DNA of 64,000 nt from CAYQQU01 sp964419545 (GCA_964419545.1 CAYQQU010000018.1:22120-86119); one strand, 5' to 3'. Shown: positions 16,455-26,186, counted from the stretch's first letter. Program-made: numbers and translations. The notes: generated by a model not told the origin, from the letters alone.

Positions 16455-18107
16455 CTACAGTTCCAATACCCCTTCCCCCTGCTCAAACACGATATCTACC
16501 GGAATTCCGCCTGCCGACAGGCGGTCGAGATCGGCTTGCAGGCCTTCGCCGATCTTTCCTTTTTCGTTCACGAGCTGGGCGACGCCCTCGTAGTCGCCAT
16601 CGCCCTGCAGCGTCAGTATCTTGGTGGAAAGGGCGGTCATGGCCTCTTCCAGTTTGTCGAAGTTGACGCGGTATGCACCGGTGGCGTTATCGCGCGTAAA
16701 GGCGCCGTACTCCTGGAAGAAGTTGAAGCGGATCATATTGGCTTTGCCGTGAGCGCTCGACGCGCCGAAGCGCACCGACCGGAAAATGCCTGCCATGAAA
16801 GTGACGTAATAGTCGTGCAGGTCGCCTTCCAGTTCGCCTTGTTCGTGGAGCTGTTTGATCATGTACAGGCCGAGAATGTCGGCTTTGCCTTCTTCCAGGG
16901 CGGAGGCGTGTTCTTTCAGGGCTTCGCGCACCGTGCCTTTGCCGCTGATGGTATTTTTGATGCCCAGCCCGTGCGCCACCTCGTGGAACATGGTGTTGCT
17001 GAAAAAGGCGTCAAAGGTGATGTGTTTGCGCTGATCGGCGGCGATGAGCGAGTCGGCGATGGGCAGCAGGATCTTGTCGAACTTGGCGCGCATCGCATTT
17101 TTCAGTTGCAGGCGGCGCGTACCTTTTTGCAGCTGCACTTCCTCATCGTTGGGCAGGTTGATGGCGATGGTTTTGCTGCCTGCGTTGCAGTCTCCGGCGT
17201 AGTAGATCACGTCGTAGGCGTTGAGGTCGGCGTCCGATCCGGGCGACTCCTGCTTGTAGGTGTCCGGCACGGGCAGTCCTTCCTGGAGCGCGGGCAGAAA
17301 CTGCGCGTATTTGTCCAGGCGGCGGCTCCAGGCCATGTCTTTGAGCAGCACGTAGCATTCGTGCGCCGCTTTGTACCCAAACAGCTGATCTTCGTAGGTC
17401 TCGATGGGGCCGATCACCAACTCCACGCGGTTGTTCTTAGTATCCATCCAGGCCAGATCGCTGAGCTGATACTCGTCGGTGAGCAGGGCGTCGGCCCGAA
17501 GTTCCAGGTATTTTTTGAAGTCGGGATCTTCGGCCAGCTCGGCGGCGGCCCGCAACAGGTCGGCAGCGCGGGTCACCTGCTCTTCGAACATCTCGTGGTA
17601 GGGCGTCGTCCTCAGCTCCCCGGATTCGTTGCGCCGGACGAAAGTGTACAGGCTATTTTTATCCGAAAGCGGCGCCGCCTCGAACTCCTCTTTGGTCATG
17701 TTCGCCGGATAAAAATTGGCGCCGGCCGGCTTGTCGCCAACGCCCGGCACGAAGGGCTCGTTGCCCGCCAGGCGGTCCCACGGCCCGTAGTTGATCTCCA
17801 TAAACCGCCGCATAGCGTCGGAAGTTGCCGACTCCAGCAGGGCGGCCTTATCGCCGTAGGCTTCCACCCAGAACAGGTCGTCCATGACCTGCGCGGCTTC
17901 GATAAACAATTTGACCATCTGCTGCTGGTTGCCGCTCAGGCTGTCTACCAGATCGGAGGTGAGCCGCACGGGCACGTACTTCTGAAGCCGCGCTTCCATG
18001 GGGTCGAGGGCTTCCGGCGCTGCACCGGACGTCGCCTCGCTTTCTCCGCCGCAATTAATCAATAACAAACTCAGCACAGCTAAGATTGACCATTTTATCT
18101 TTTGCAT
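16455..18107 (-). CDS. Lipoprotein zinc peptidase, M49 (dipeptidyl peptidase III)-like
   Basis: 550 residues with a lipoprotein signal (LSLLLINCGG, Cys 19). The zinc motif is FHEVAHGLGIKN (His 375, Glu 376, His 379), with the second motif EEGKADILGLYMI supplying the third ligand. Fold-level features (YAGDCNAGSKTIAINLPND, HASALEEGKAD) match the DPP III-like family. Classical DPP III has a six-residue HExxGH motif, whereas this protein has the five-residue HExxH form, so dipeptide release is uncertain. It is probably anchored in the envelope. Confidence 0.82.
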   Translation of the reverse strand: MQKIKWSILAVLSLLLINCGGESEATSGAAPEALDPMEARLQKYVPVRLTSDLVDSLSGNQQQMVKLFIEAAQVMDDLFWVEAYGDKAALLESATSDAMRRFMEINYGPWDRLAGNEPFVPGVGDKPAGANFYPANMTKEEFEAAPLSDKNSLYTFVRRNESGELRTTPYHEMFEEQVTRAADLLRAAAELAEDPDFKKYLELRADALLTDEYQLSDLAWMDTKNNRVELVIGPIETYEDQLFGYKAAHECYVLLKDMAWSRRLDKYAQFLPALQEGLPVPDTYKQESPGSDADLNAYDVIYYAGDCNAGSKTIAINLPNDEEVQLQKGTRRLQLKNAMRAKFDKILLPIADSLIAADQRKHITFDAFFSNTMFHEVAHGLGIKNTISGKGTVREALKEHASALEEGKADILGLYMIKQLHEQGELEGDLHDYYVTFMAGIFRSVRFGASSAHGKANMIRFNFFQEYGAFTRDNATGAYRVNFDKLEEAMTALSTKILTLQGDGDYEGVAQLVNEKGKIGEGLQADLDRLSAGGIPVDIVFEQGEGVLEL

Positions 18108-18178
18108 ATTCTAAAGGTTTTGTTCTGTTAAAAGATACCATTTTGGCAAAGAACCCAAAATATATTGACAAGTATTCC

Positions 18179-18208
18179 TTGCATCTCTTTCGGTATTGCA
18201 CTAATTTG
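18179..18208 (+). promoter_or_regulatory. Candidate promoter for the Uma2 gene
   Basis: TTG at 18179-18181, 20 nt, then TAATTTG at 18202-18208, which is one base short of the TAnnTTTG consensus. The implied start lies only about 7-15 nt before the chosen ATG, favouring the short form of the protein. Confidence 0.35.
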
Positions 18209-18224
18209 TTCAAAATGCCGCATG

Positions 18225-18854
18225 ATGAAATTGAAAGACCTGGACATGAAGGGCTACTACACCTATGCCGATTACTTATCGTGGAAGCTGGAAGAAACGG
18301 TGGAACTGATCAAAGGCAAGCTCTTTCGCATGGCCCCGGCGCCCAACCGCTTTCATCAGGAAATTGCCGGCAATCTCTTCTTCAGGATTCAGTATTTTTT
18401 CTCTAACCAAGCCTGCAAAGTTTATCATGCCCCCTTCGATGTCCGCCTGCCGCTGCCGCCGCACCGGACCGCCGATGACCAGATCGATACCGTAGTGCAA
18501 CCCGATATTTCCGTGATCTGCGATTTGAAAAAACTGGATCTGAAAGGTTGCCTCGGCGCTCCCGACTGGATCATTGAGATCCTCTCGCCCAGTACTGCCG
18601 GCAAAGATGTAAAGGAAAAATTCGAGGTCTACGAATTTGCCGGAGTAAAGGAGTATTGGATCGCATTTCCGGTCGAAAAAACAGTCCAGGCCTATTTTCC
18701 CGGCGCCGATGGGAAATACGCCACCGGCCGGCCTTACCACAGCAACGACCGAGTCCGTTCCCGGGCTTTTCCCGATCTGGTCATCGACCTTCGCCAGGTC
18801 TTTCCGCAGGAAGACATCGCAGCAGAAGAACTCGTCGAATACATGCGCTTGTAA
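18225..18854 (+). CDS. Uma2-family (DUF820) restriction-endonuclease-fold protein
   Basis: 209 residues from the second of two adjacent Met codons (18222, 18225); the longer ORF from 18165 would overlap the candidate promoter and adds a Cys-rich stretch unlike the family. Family features: YTYADYLSWKLEETVELIKG, VVQPDISVICD, APDWIIEILSPSTAGKD and KFEVYEFAGVKEYWIAFP, giving the PD-(D/E)xK-like core (Asp, Glu, Lys). Uma2 proteins are widespread, often in many copies, and their role is unsettled. It is a lone plus-strand gene among minus-strand genes. Confidence 0.88.
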   Translation: MKLKDLDMKGYYTYADYLSWKLEETVELIKGKLFRMAPAPNRFHQEIAGNLFFRIQYFFSNQACKVYHAPFDVRLPLPPHRTADDQIDTVVQPDISVICDLKKLDLKGCLGAPDWIIEILSPSTAGKDVKEKFEVYEFAGVKEYWIAFPVEKTVQAYFPGADGKYATGRPYHSNDRVRSRAFPDLVIDLRQVFPQEDIAAEELVEYMRL

Positions 18855-18956
18855 CAGGGCGACCCTCCGACTTCCAAACAGCTTGCTCCGGGCCGGCGCT
18901 TTATATCATGGGGCCTTCGTCATGACGGCTGACAGGCTTGCGTTCCTACAGAAATA

Positions 18957-21002
18957 CTATCGGTATTTTTCAAACCATCCCAACACATACGCCACTTTCC
19001 GGATCAGGTTGCTCGGCTTGCGCGCAATCCCGTGCCCGGCTTCCTGGATGCGCACCATGGCGGTTTCTACTTTCCGCAGTTTCAGGGCAGCATAGTACTG
19101 CTCGGTCTCCGACATGGGCGTGCGGTAATCCTGCTCGCCGGTCAGCAACATCGTGGGGGTGACGACGTTGCCCACCAATGAGAGCGGCGACCGTTGCCAG
19201 TATTGCTCAAATTCTTCCCATGGGTAGCCCGGGAACCAGTACCTGGAGAAAAAGGCCGGTCCGTCGGCGTGCAGCACGAAGCTCGTCCAGTTGATCACTG
19301 GCTTGGCCACCACCGCCGCCCGAAAGCGGTCGGTCTTGCCCACGATCCAGGCGGTAAGCACGCCGCCGCCGCTGCCGCCGGTGACGTAGAGCTGGTCGGG
19401 ATCGACGTAGCCTTCGGCGATCACGGCATCCACGCCCGACATGAGGTCGTCGTAGTCCTGGCTCGGATAATTGTGATGGATGAGATTGCCGAATTCCTCC
19501 CCGTAGCTGGAACTGCCGCGCGGATTGGTGTACAGCACCACGTAGCCGGCTGCGGCGTAAAGTTGCAATTCAGCAGCAAAGCGGTCGCCGTAATTGGCGA
19601 AGGGCCCGCCGTGGATCTCCAGCAGCAGCGGGTATTTTCTGTTCGGATCAAAATCCGGCGGCTTACAGATCCACCCCTGAATGCGGCGTCCGTCATAGCT
19701 CGATTCATACCAGATCTCCTCTACCTCGCCCAGTGTTTTATAGCCGAATAAGTCGTCGTTGACGCGCGTGAGCCTTTTTATTTCCCCGCTTCCCATGCGG
19801 CCTACCGCCAGGTCAGCCGGGTGATCGGGCGTGCTATGCGTAAAAGCGTACCGGCCGGTTTCCGAGACGGAAAAGTCGCCTCCGTCGTAGGGCCGGCCGA
19901 CGGACAAGCCGCCCACGTCGCCGGTCAGGTCCATCACCGCACCCGACAGGTCGATGTATGCGACTTTGGTATTTCCCTGATCGTCGTACTGAAAGAACAG
20001 GCCCCGGCTGTCGTCGGCCCACTGGATATTGGCCACGCTGCGATCCAGGTCTTTGCTGATCAAACGCGGATTGCTCCCATCGGCGTTCATCACGTACAGG
20101 CGCGAAACCTGATAGCCTTGGTAGCGATCGTCAAAACCGGTATAGGCGATCAGCCGGCCGTCCGGTGAAAGCCGCGGCGCCTGGTCCGGGCCTTCGCGAT
20201 CGGTGAGGGCCACTACCCTGCCGTCGGCGACCGACACCCGGTAGATCTCGGTATTGCGGGGTTGGTACTCGGCCTCTTCGCGGCGATTACCGGAAAAAAT
20301 GAGGGCCTCGCTATCAGCGCTCCAGCAAAAATCGCCGTGGTTGAAATCGCCGGTCGTAAGCTGCCGGGGATGGCCGCCCTCAGCGGAAAGTACGAAAAGA
20401 TGGGTATAGCGGTCAGGCAGGAAACCGAAGTTGCCGTCGGAGCGGTAATTGAGCTTGTCGATGACCACGGGCTCGGGCGCCCATTCCGCGCCTTTCGGCG
20501 GTTGGGGCAGCTGCCTGGCGATCTTTTCGGAAGATGCTGAGGCCTCCACCGATAGCTGAAACGCGATCCGTCGACCATCGGGCGACCATTTGGGATTGCG
20601 GGGCGTACGCGTGAGGTTGGTCAGTTTGGCTTCGGCGCCTTCGTCCAGCCAGCGCTGGTAGAGCTGCACCGAGCCGCCTTTATCGGAAAGGTAGAGCAAC
20701 CGCCGCCCGTCGGGCGACCAGCGTGGGGCATAGTCATGCTGGTTGCCGGTGGTCAGGGGGCGATTGCGGGAGCCGTCAAAATCGATGATCCAAAGGTTGG
20801 AAAGCGTCTGGTCTGTGTGGATGTCCATGAAATTGCGGACATATACGATGCGCTCACCGTCGGGCGAGATCTGCGGGTCGGAAATGTATTCCAGGTCGAA
20901 AAGGTCTTCGGCGGAAAACAGTTGGGGCGCCGCCGGCTGGGCGCTCAGGCGGAAAACCAGGAGGCCGGCCGCCCAAAGGAGGTAAAAAAGTTTTTTCTGC
21001 AT
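18957..21002 (-). CDS. S9-family prolyl oligopeptidase-type peptidase, secreted
   Basis: 681 residues with a signal peptide (LLWAAGLLVFRLSAQ). The N-terminal beta-propeller is built of WD40-like PD40 repeats (PQISPDGERIVYVRN, PRWSPDGRRLLYLSD, PRLSPDGRLIAYTG). The C-terminal alpha/beta-hydrolase carries YVTGGSGGGVLTAW (nucleophile Ser), LLTGEQDYRTPMSE (Asp) and IQEAGHGIARKP (His). It should cleave short peptides, acylaminoacyl- or dipeptidyl-type, in the periplasm. It ends before a convergent Uma2 gene. Confidence 0.93.
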   Translation of the reverse strand: MQKKLFYLLWAAGLLVFRLSAQPAAPQLFSAEDLFDLEYISDPQISPDGERIVYVRNFMDIHTDQTLSNLWIIDFDGSRNRPLTTGNQHDYAPRWSPDGRRLLYLSDKGGSVQLYQRWLDEGAEAKLTNLTRTPRNPKWSPDGRRIAFQLSVEASASSEKIARQLPQPPKGAEWAPEPVVIDKLNYRSDGNFGFLPDRYTHLFVLSAEGGHPRQLTTGDFNHGDFCWSADSEALIFSGNRREEAEYQPRNTEIYRVSVADGRVVALTDREGPDQAPRLSPDGRLIAYTGFDDRYQGYQVSRLYVMNADGSNPRLISKDLDRSVANIQWADDSRGLFFQYDDQGNTKVAYIDLSGAVMDLTGDVGGLSVGRPYDGGDFSVSETGRYAFTHSTPDHPADLAVGRMGSGEIKRLTRVNDDLFGYKTLGEVEEIWYESSYDGRRIQGWICKPPDFDPNRKYPLLLEIHGGPFANYGDRFAAELQLYAAAGYVVLYTNPRGSSSYGEEFGNLIHHNYPSQDYDDLMSGVDAVIAEGYVDPDQLYVTGGSGGGVLTAWIVGKTDRFRAAVVAKPVINWTSFVLHADGPAFFSRYWFPGYPWEEFEQYWQRSPLSLVGNVVTPTMLLTGEQDYRTPMSETEQYYAALKLRKVETAMVRIQEAGHGIARKPSNLIRKVAYVLGWFEKYR

Positions 21003-21186
21003 ATTGCTCGATTTTCAGATTTCCTGAAAATAAACAATATTCCTCATTTCCACGCCGGTGGAATGCGATTACCCCATGCGCCGTAAACCAAGCTGACCCT
21101 GCCGTCAACGACCCGGGCCCGGATCAGCGATTGGCCTAAGGTTCTAAGAGATGCTATGTTTAGCACTCAAGCAAGCTCCAAACATG

Positions 21187-22428
21187 CTAAAACTCCACCT
21201 CAAATTCCAACTCCTCCCCGTCACGGATCACCTTCACCTTGGCTTGATCACCAGGAGTAAAGTTACTCAGGCCCTCCATGTAAGAATAGATGTCCTTTAC
21301 TTCCAGATCGCCGATCTGGATCACCACGTCGCCGTCCTGAATCCCGGCTTTCTCGGCGGGGCGGCCCGCAATGACGGCGTCGATGCGCATCCCCTGGTCC
21401 TGGTAAACGTAATCGGGCATTACCCCGAGCGTTACTTTGAAGCGAGCGGCGCGGCGGTTCTCGTCCTCGTCCTTGGTAGGCGTGAATTCCAGCTCCCCGC
21501 GATCGTCCAGCTGCTCGATCAGGGCCAGGATGTAGTTCGAGACAGCCAGCAGGCCGGGATAGTTGATCAGCTCGGAATCATCAGCGGGCTTGTGATAATC
21601 GCGGTGCTGCCCGGTAAAGAAGTGGAGCACCGGCAGATCTTTCAGGTAAAACGAGGTATGATCGGAACCGCCGACGCCCGAGTCGCTGGTCTTGGGCTGG
21701 ATGCCGGCCACGTCGATCGCGGGGATCACCTCTTTCCAGACCGGCGAAGTGCCGGCGCCGGTGATCACCAGTACTTTCTCCTCGTTGAGGCGGCCCACCA
21801 TATCCATGTTGAGCATGTAGTTGACCTTTTCCAGATCGATCAGGGGATTATTGACGAAATATTTGGAACCGACCAGCCCCAGTTCTTCCCCCGAAAAGGC
21901 CAGAAAAAGGTAGTTGTGCCCGCTCGCTGCGGCATTGTCCTTTAGTGCTTCGGCCAGGTAGAGCAGGGAGGCCACCCCGCTGGCGTTGTCATCGGCGCCG
22001 TTGTGGACGGCGGGTGGCCCGGTATAGAGCGAGTTGAACGCACCATACCCCAGGTGGTCGTAATGCGCCCCGATGATCACCGTGCGCTCCGCACCGTTGT
22101 CGAGGTAGCCCAACACATTGCGGCCGGTGCGGTCGACGCCCTCGCCGGTACCGTGGGGATTGGCGTTGTAAACGAAGGAAAAATCCTGGCGCCAGCCGCC
22201 TTCTTCTCCGGCGGGCGTTAATCCGATCTCCTGAAAGCGCGATATAATATATTCGGCGGCCAGGGCTTCGCCGGCCTCTCCCGTTTCCCGTCCTTCGAGC
22301 AAATTAGAAGCGAGGTAGACGACATCGACCTGCATATTTTGCAGGGCTTTGTCAACCACCGATTGTGCATTGAGCAAGGAACCGGTGGCCAGCAAATACA
22401 CGAATAATATCCAGCGATAGCTCTTCAT
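21187..22428 (-). CDS. M28-family zinc aminopeptidase with PDZ domain, secreted
   Basis: 413 residues; signal peptide FVYLLATGSLLNAQ. The M28 zinc ligands are visible in GAHYDHLGYG, NGADDNASGVASLLYLAE, FSGEELGLVGSKYF, NMDMVGRL and DYHKPADDSE. A C-terminal PDZ domain (about 320-413) has VIAGRPAEKAGIQDGDVVIQIG. It probably trims peptides in the periplasm, as the nearby S9 and M49-like enzymes do. A -7 element lies about 26 bp upstream of the start. Confidence 0.93.
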   Translation of the reverse strand: MKSYRWILFVYLLATGSLLNAQSVVDKALQNMQVDVVYLASNLLEGRETGEAGEALAAEYIISRFQEIGLTPAGEEGGWRQDFSFVYNANPHGTGEGVDRTGRNVLGYLDNGAERTVIIGAHYDHLGYGAFNSLYTGPPAVHNGADDNASGVASLLYLAEALKDNAAASGHNYLFLAFSGEELGLVGSKYFVNNPLIDLEKVNYMLNMDMVGRLNEEKVLVITGAGTSPVWKEVIPAIDVAGIQPKTSDSGVGGSDHTSFYLKDLPVLHFFTGQHRDYHKPADDSELINYPGLLAVSNYILALIEQLDDRGELEFTPTKDEDENRRAARFKVTLGVMPDYVYQDQGMRIDAVIAGRPAEKAGIQDGDVVIQIGDLEVKDIYSYMEGLSNFTPGDQAKVKVIRDGEELEFEVEF

Positions 22429-22453
22429 TGCTTGGTTTTTTTGTTTATAATCT

Positions 22454-22461
22454 CAAAGGTA
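22454..22461 (-). promoter_or_regulatory. -7 element TACCTTTG for the M28 peptidase
   Basis: Exact TAnnTTTG on the minus strand, 26 bp before the start codon at 22428. No clear TTG -33 box is seen. Confidence 0.45.
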
Positions 22462-22510
22462 TGAAGCCCGCTTTTTGTTTGTCAGTTTCGGATCATAAAA
22501 AATTGGAGGG

Positions 22511-22530
22511 CTTTGGTCTTTGGCGTCCCA
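22511..22530. repeat. CTTTGGTCTTTGGC intergenic motif
   Basis: CTTTGGTCTTTGGCGTCCCA matches the left arm and loop of the hairpin at 10802-10845, apart from one extra base there. It lies between the M28 and MFS genes and lacks the second arm, so it does not form the same hairpin. Confidence 0.5.
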
Positions 22531-22587
22531 ACAGGTTGAAAAAACAACTTGCTGTCTTATGGCTGCGTGACCGAGTTACTGTTCCCC

Positions 22588-24123
22588 TCAGTGTCCGCCG
22601 CCGCCCGGCGCGACCTCCACGTCCATGGCCTCTTTATCTTCTTTGACCAACGCCCAGGAAAGGGCGGATACCGCCAGGGTAATCCCGCAGATGATGAAAA
22701 TGATATTTTTGTCGGAAGCCTCGCTGATCACCTGACCGACGCCCAGGCTGGCTACCAGCTGCGGCAATACGACCGAGAGGTTGAAAAGCCCCATGTAAAG
22801 GCCCATTTGCGACTGGTCGACTTTCTGAGACATAATGGCGAACGGCAGGCTCACCACCGCCGCCCACCCGACGCCCAGGACGATCATCACGCCGTAGATG
22901 CTGATCTCGGTGCGGCCGAATACCAGCATCGCAAAGTAGCCGAGCGCCATAACGGCGATACAGCCCAGGTGCGTACGGACGCGCCCGATGCGCTTGGCGA
23001 CGGGCTCCAGTACGAAGACGGGCAGCAAAGCGCCCACCAGGTTGAGCCAGAAAAAGCCCCAGGCTACCATATTGCCCAGCTTGCCGGCGTCGGATTCCGG
23101 TAAGCGAAATTGCAAATAGGCGTACATGTAGATGAACATCGTCTGCACCCCGATCCAGGAAAATGAATGCGCCGCCAGCACCTTCTGGAAGCCGATCCGG
23201 CCGGACTCGACAGCGCTTTTGCCGTCTTCGGATTTGATCAGCGCTTCGACGATGAAGATGATGGTAATGCCCAGACAGACGTACTCCACATAATAATGCC
23301 CCAGGTCGATCTCGCCGAGGCGAGCGACCATGCCGTAAACGGCGTAGATCAGAAAACCCCAGAGCGGGCGGATGATCATCAGGATATCCAGGGCGCCGGC
23401 CGAAGCTTCCCGGGAAGCGGATACTTCCAGTTCCTCCTGCAAATCTTCGGGCTGCGGCCGGGCGGTAGGATCCAGCGGCCCGACCTCGTCGTCTTCATTA
23501 TCCCAGCCCAGCTGTCGCGGTTCCTCGATGAAAAAAGGCGGCAGCACCGAAAACAACAACACCAGCACCGCACCGGTGTAGATGAGCGCGTAATTGTCGA
23601 TCAGCGCCCCGATCAGGTAAGCCAATACCCCGAAGGTGCCGGAGATGGTCTGCATCCAGGTGTATCCTTTGGTGCGCTCCACGCCTTCCGGGGTGACGTC
23701 GGCGATGATGGAGCGCGTCGGGTTAAAACTGACGTTGATGGAGAGGTCGAGTGTGAGCGCCACCACAATGGCCACGCCCAGTACGCCGTCAAAGCCGAGG
23801 GCCTCCGAGATGACGTCGATACTCGGCAGGGCCAGCAGCATCAGTGACGCCAGCACCCCGCCGATGAGGATGAACGGCCGGCGACGCCCGTTCCAGAACC
23901 ACACTTTGTCGCTGATGATGCCGATGATCACCTGCCCGATGATGCCCGCGATCGGCCCGGCAGCCCACACCAGTCCTACTTCCTCGATATCCAATCCGTA
24001 TTTGGTGCTCAGAATCCAACTCAGCGCCGAAATTTGCACCGAAAGGGCAAAGCCCATCGCCGTGGCGGGCAGGCTCAGCATGGCGTAGAAGGAGTTGGTC
24101 AGACGTTTTTGGATGTCCAGCAT
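22588..24123 (-). CDS. MFS transporter, SLC45/GPH-like (second copy)
   Basis: 511 residues from Met at 24123, chosen because longer starts run into the pullulanase gene and give a non-family N-terminus. Family features: SVQISALSWILSTKYGLD, GQVIIGIISDKVWFWNGRRRP between helices 2 and 3, and DLSINVSFNPTRSIIADVTP. It is a paralogue of the transporter at 7805-9367 but clearly diverged. It lies 37 bp after pulA and probably imports the oligosaccharides released by it. Confidence 0.88.
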   Translation of the reverse strand: MLDIQKRLTNSFYAMLSLPATAMGFALSVQISALSWILSTKYGLDIEEVGLVWAAGPIAGIIGQVIIGIISDKVWFWNGRRRPFILIGGVLASLMLLALPSIDVISEALGFDGVLGVAIVVALTLDLSINVSFNPTRSIIADVTPEGVERTKGYTWMQTISGTFGVLAYLIGALIDNYALIYTGAVLVLLFSVLPPFFIEEPRQLGWDNEDDEVGPLDPTARPQPEDLQEELEVSASREASAGALDILMIIRPLWGFLIYAVYGMVARLGEIDLGHYYVEYVCLGITIIFIVEALIKSEDGKSAVESGRIGFQKVLAAHSFSWIGVQTMFIYMYAYLQFRLPESDAGKLGNMVAWGFFWLNLVGALLPVFVLEPVAKRIGRVRTHLGCIAVMALGYFAMLVFGRTEISIYGVMIVLGVGWAAVVSLPFAIMSQKVDQSQMGLYMGLFNLSVVLPQLVASLGVGQVISEASDKNIIFIICGITLAVSALSWALVKEDKEAMDVEVAPGGGGH

Positions 24124-24160
24124 AATTGAGTTTCTGTTTTTTGAATGTTCAATAGCGGTT

Positions 24161-26176
24161 TCACCTGGCCAGCACCATGGCCGTGTAGGCAGGAATGGTG
24201 GCGGCGTCGCTGATCTCACCCAGCCCGTTCTCATCCACTTGTTCACCATCCACGACGATGCGCCAGTCGCCTTCCGGCAGGTCCAGGCTCTGGTATTGTC
24301 CGCTGCCGTTCAGCGCAACCAGGATATCCGACCATTCGTCGCCGCCGGCGTGGTCGGAAAGGGTGTAGGCGATCAGGTTGTCGGCCGGGGTATCTAAAAA
24401 CCGGAGGTGTTGCTGAACAGCCTCCGTACTGGTCAGCCGGAAGGCCGGGTGGTTTTTACGTAGCCGGATCAGGCCCTGGTAGTACGATACAACCTCGGAA
24501 TATTCTGCTTTGCGCGACCAGTCGATCTGGTTGATGCTGTCCGGCGATTCAAAAGAGTTTTCGACCCCGTCTTTTGTGCGCAACATTTCAGTCCCGGCGT
24601 GCAGGAAGGCGATGCCCTGGGAGGTGAGCACGATGGCGCCCGCCAGCTTGTGCATTTTAATGCGTTCGTCTTCGCGGACGTCGGGCCGCGACAGCGTCAG
24701 GCGGTCCCATAGGGTATGGTTGTCGTGGCAGGAGCAGTAATTGACGGTATGGTAGGGCTCGCCGGCCCAGGGGCGCTTGGGGTCCAGCCAGTGCACCGAA
24801 TCGTAGTTTACCTGCGGATGTTCTGTAGAGGCCACGATCCCGAATTTTACGGTTTCGTCCATTCCGGGCTTGCCGCTGGCGAAGCCGGGGTCGTCATGTG
24901 TAAAGACATGCCCTTTGATGCCGTCGCGCATATTGTCGCTGAAGACGGCCACACTGTCGAGGCGGTAAGCGTATTTTTTCAGGGCGCGCAAGGTATCGGG
25001 CAAGGGGCTGTTGCCGGCCGTCCAGCCTTCGCCGTAGATCAGGATAGTAGGGTCGACGGCGTGCAGGGCGGCGCTGACCTGGTTCATGGTCTCGATATCG
25101 TGGATGCCCATGAGGTCGAACCGGAAGCCGTCGATGTGGTATTCGCGCGCCCAATAAAGCACCGATTCGATGATGAACTTGCGCACCATGGGGCGCTCCG
25201 ATGCCGTTTCGTTGCCGCAGGCCGAAGCGTCGGAAAAGGCGCCTTCTTCATTCTGACGGTAATAGTAGCCGGGCACGAGTTGGTTGAAGAGCGATTCGCC
25301 GGTATAACCGGTATGGTTGTACACCACGTCCATCACGACGCGAATACCGTTATCGTGCAGCGTTTTGACCATCGTCTTGAATTCCCGGATACGCACTGCG
25401 CCGTCGTAGGGATCGGTGGCGTAGCTGCCTTCCGGTACATTGTAGTTCTGAGGATCGTAACCCCAGTTGAATTTGTTTTCTTCGAGCTTCGTTTCGTCGA
25501 TGGAGCGATAATCGAAAACGGGCAGCAGATGTAAATGCGTGACGCCCATTTCGCGAATGTGATCCAGCCCGGTTGAAAGGCCTTGCGGGCCGGTGGTTCC
25601 CGTTTCGGCCAATCCGAGGTATTTCCCTTTATGAATGATGCCCGAATTTTCGGCCACGGAAAGGTCGCGGATATGCAGCTCGTAGATGACCGCGTCGGTG
25701 GGGTGTTCGAAAGGCGGCCGGCTATCGGCGTCCCAGCCTTCGGGCTCGGTGGCGGCGAGGTCGATCACCTGCCCGCGCCGCCCGTTGACGCCAACTGCTT
25801 TGGCGTAAGGGTCCACCACTTCCGCCTGCCATTCCGCTTCGATGCTGGCCTGGAAGGTATAGTATTTTCCTATTAAATCTTCTTTGACGACGGCCGTCCA
25901 AACCCCGTCTTTTCCCCTTTTCATATCGATCGTCCGCCGGGGTTCTCCGCCTTCACCCGTTTCGTAAAGACGCAATCGCAAGGCATCGGCCGGCGGCGAC
26001 CACACTTTGAAGGTGGAGCGACGCGGGGAATAAGTCAATCCAAGGTCGTCCCCCTCGTAAACGGGATATTCTTCGAAGGAGGCGTAGGTGGGCGTGCTTT
26101 CCGCACCACGCGAACAAGCCGAGATTAATAGCACGGCCAGAAAAAAGCAAAGCAGAAAAATGAAAACGTACTTCAT
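24161..26176 (-). CDS. pulA: Type I pullulanase, lipoprotein
   Basis: 671 residues from Met at 26176, which gives a lipoprotein signal (FLAVLLISACSRG); the longer ORF reads the antisense of the GIY-YIG gene. A CBM48-like domain (STFKVWSPPADALRLRLYE) precedes the catalytic barrel. The type I signature is NWGYDPQNYNVPEGSYATDP. GH13 regions: DVVYNHTG, GFRFDLMGIHD (nucleophile Asp), YGEGWTAG (acid Glu) and CSCHDNHTLWDRL (Asp). It cleaves alpha-1,6 branches of pullulan and starch, probably on the outer membrane. Confidence 0.95.
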   Translation of the reverse strand: MKYVFIFLLCFFLAVLLISACSRGAESTPTYASFEEYPVYEGDDLGLTYSPRRSTFKVWSPPADALRLRLYETGEGGEPRRTIDMKRGKDGVWTAVVKEDLIGKYYTFQASIEAEWQAEVVDPYAKAVGVNGRRGQVIDLAATEPEGWDADSRPPFEHPTDAVIYELHIRDLSVAENSGIIHKGKYLGLAETGTTGPQGLSTGLDHIREMGVTHLHLLPVFDYRSIDETKLEENKFNWGYDPQNYNVPEGSYATDPYDGAVRIREFKTMVKTLHDNGIRVVMDVVYNHTGYTGESLFNQLVPGYYYRQNEEGAFSDASACGNETASERPMVRKFIIESVLYWAREYHIDGFRFDLMGIHDIETMNQVSAALHAVDPTILIYGEGWTAGNSPLPDTLRALKKYAYRLDSVAVFSDNMRDGIKGHVFTHDDPGFASGKPGMDETVKFGIVASTEHPQVNYDSVHWLDPKRPWAGEPYHTVNYCSCHDNHTLWDRLTLSRPDVREDERIKMHKLAGAIVLTSQGIAFLHAGTEMLRTKDGVENSFESPDSINQIDWSRKAEYSEVVSYYQGLIRLRKNHPAFRLTSTEAVQQHLRFLDTPADNLIAYTLSDHAGGDEWSDILVALNGSGQYQSLDLPEGDWRIVVDGEQVDENGLGEISDAATIPAYTAMVLAR

Positions 26177-26186
26177 AGCGGGAAGA

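Noticed and set aside
16536..18065. 509-codon plus-strand ORF opposite the M49-like peptidase
   Set aside because: Shadow of a high-GC gene; no start context, signal or domain.
18868..18890. Half copy of the MITE-like end (CTTCCAAACAGCTTGCTC)
   Set aside because: Only a short, imperfect match without a partner end; could be chance.
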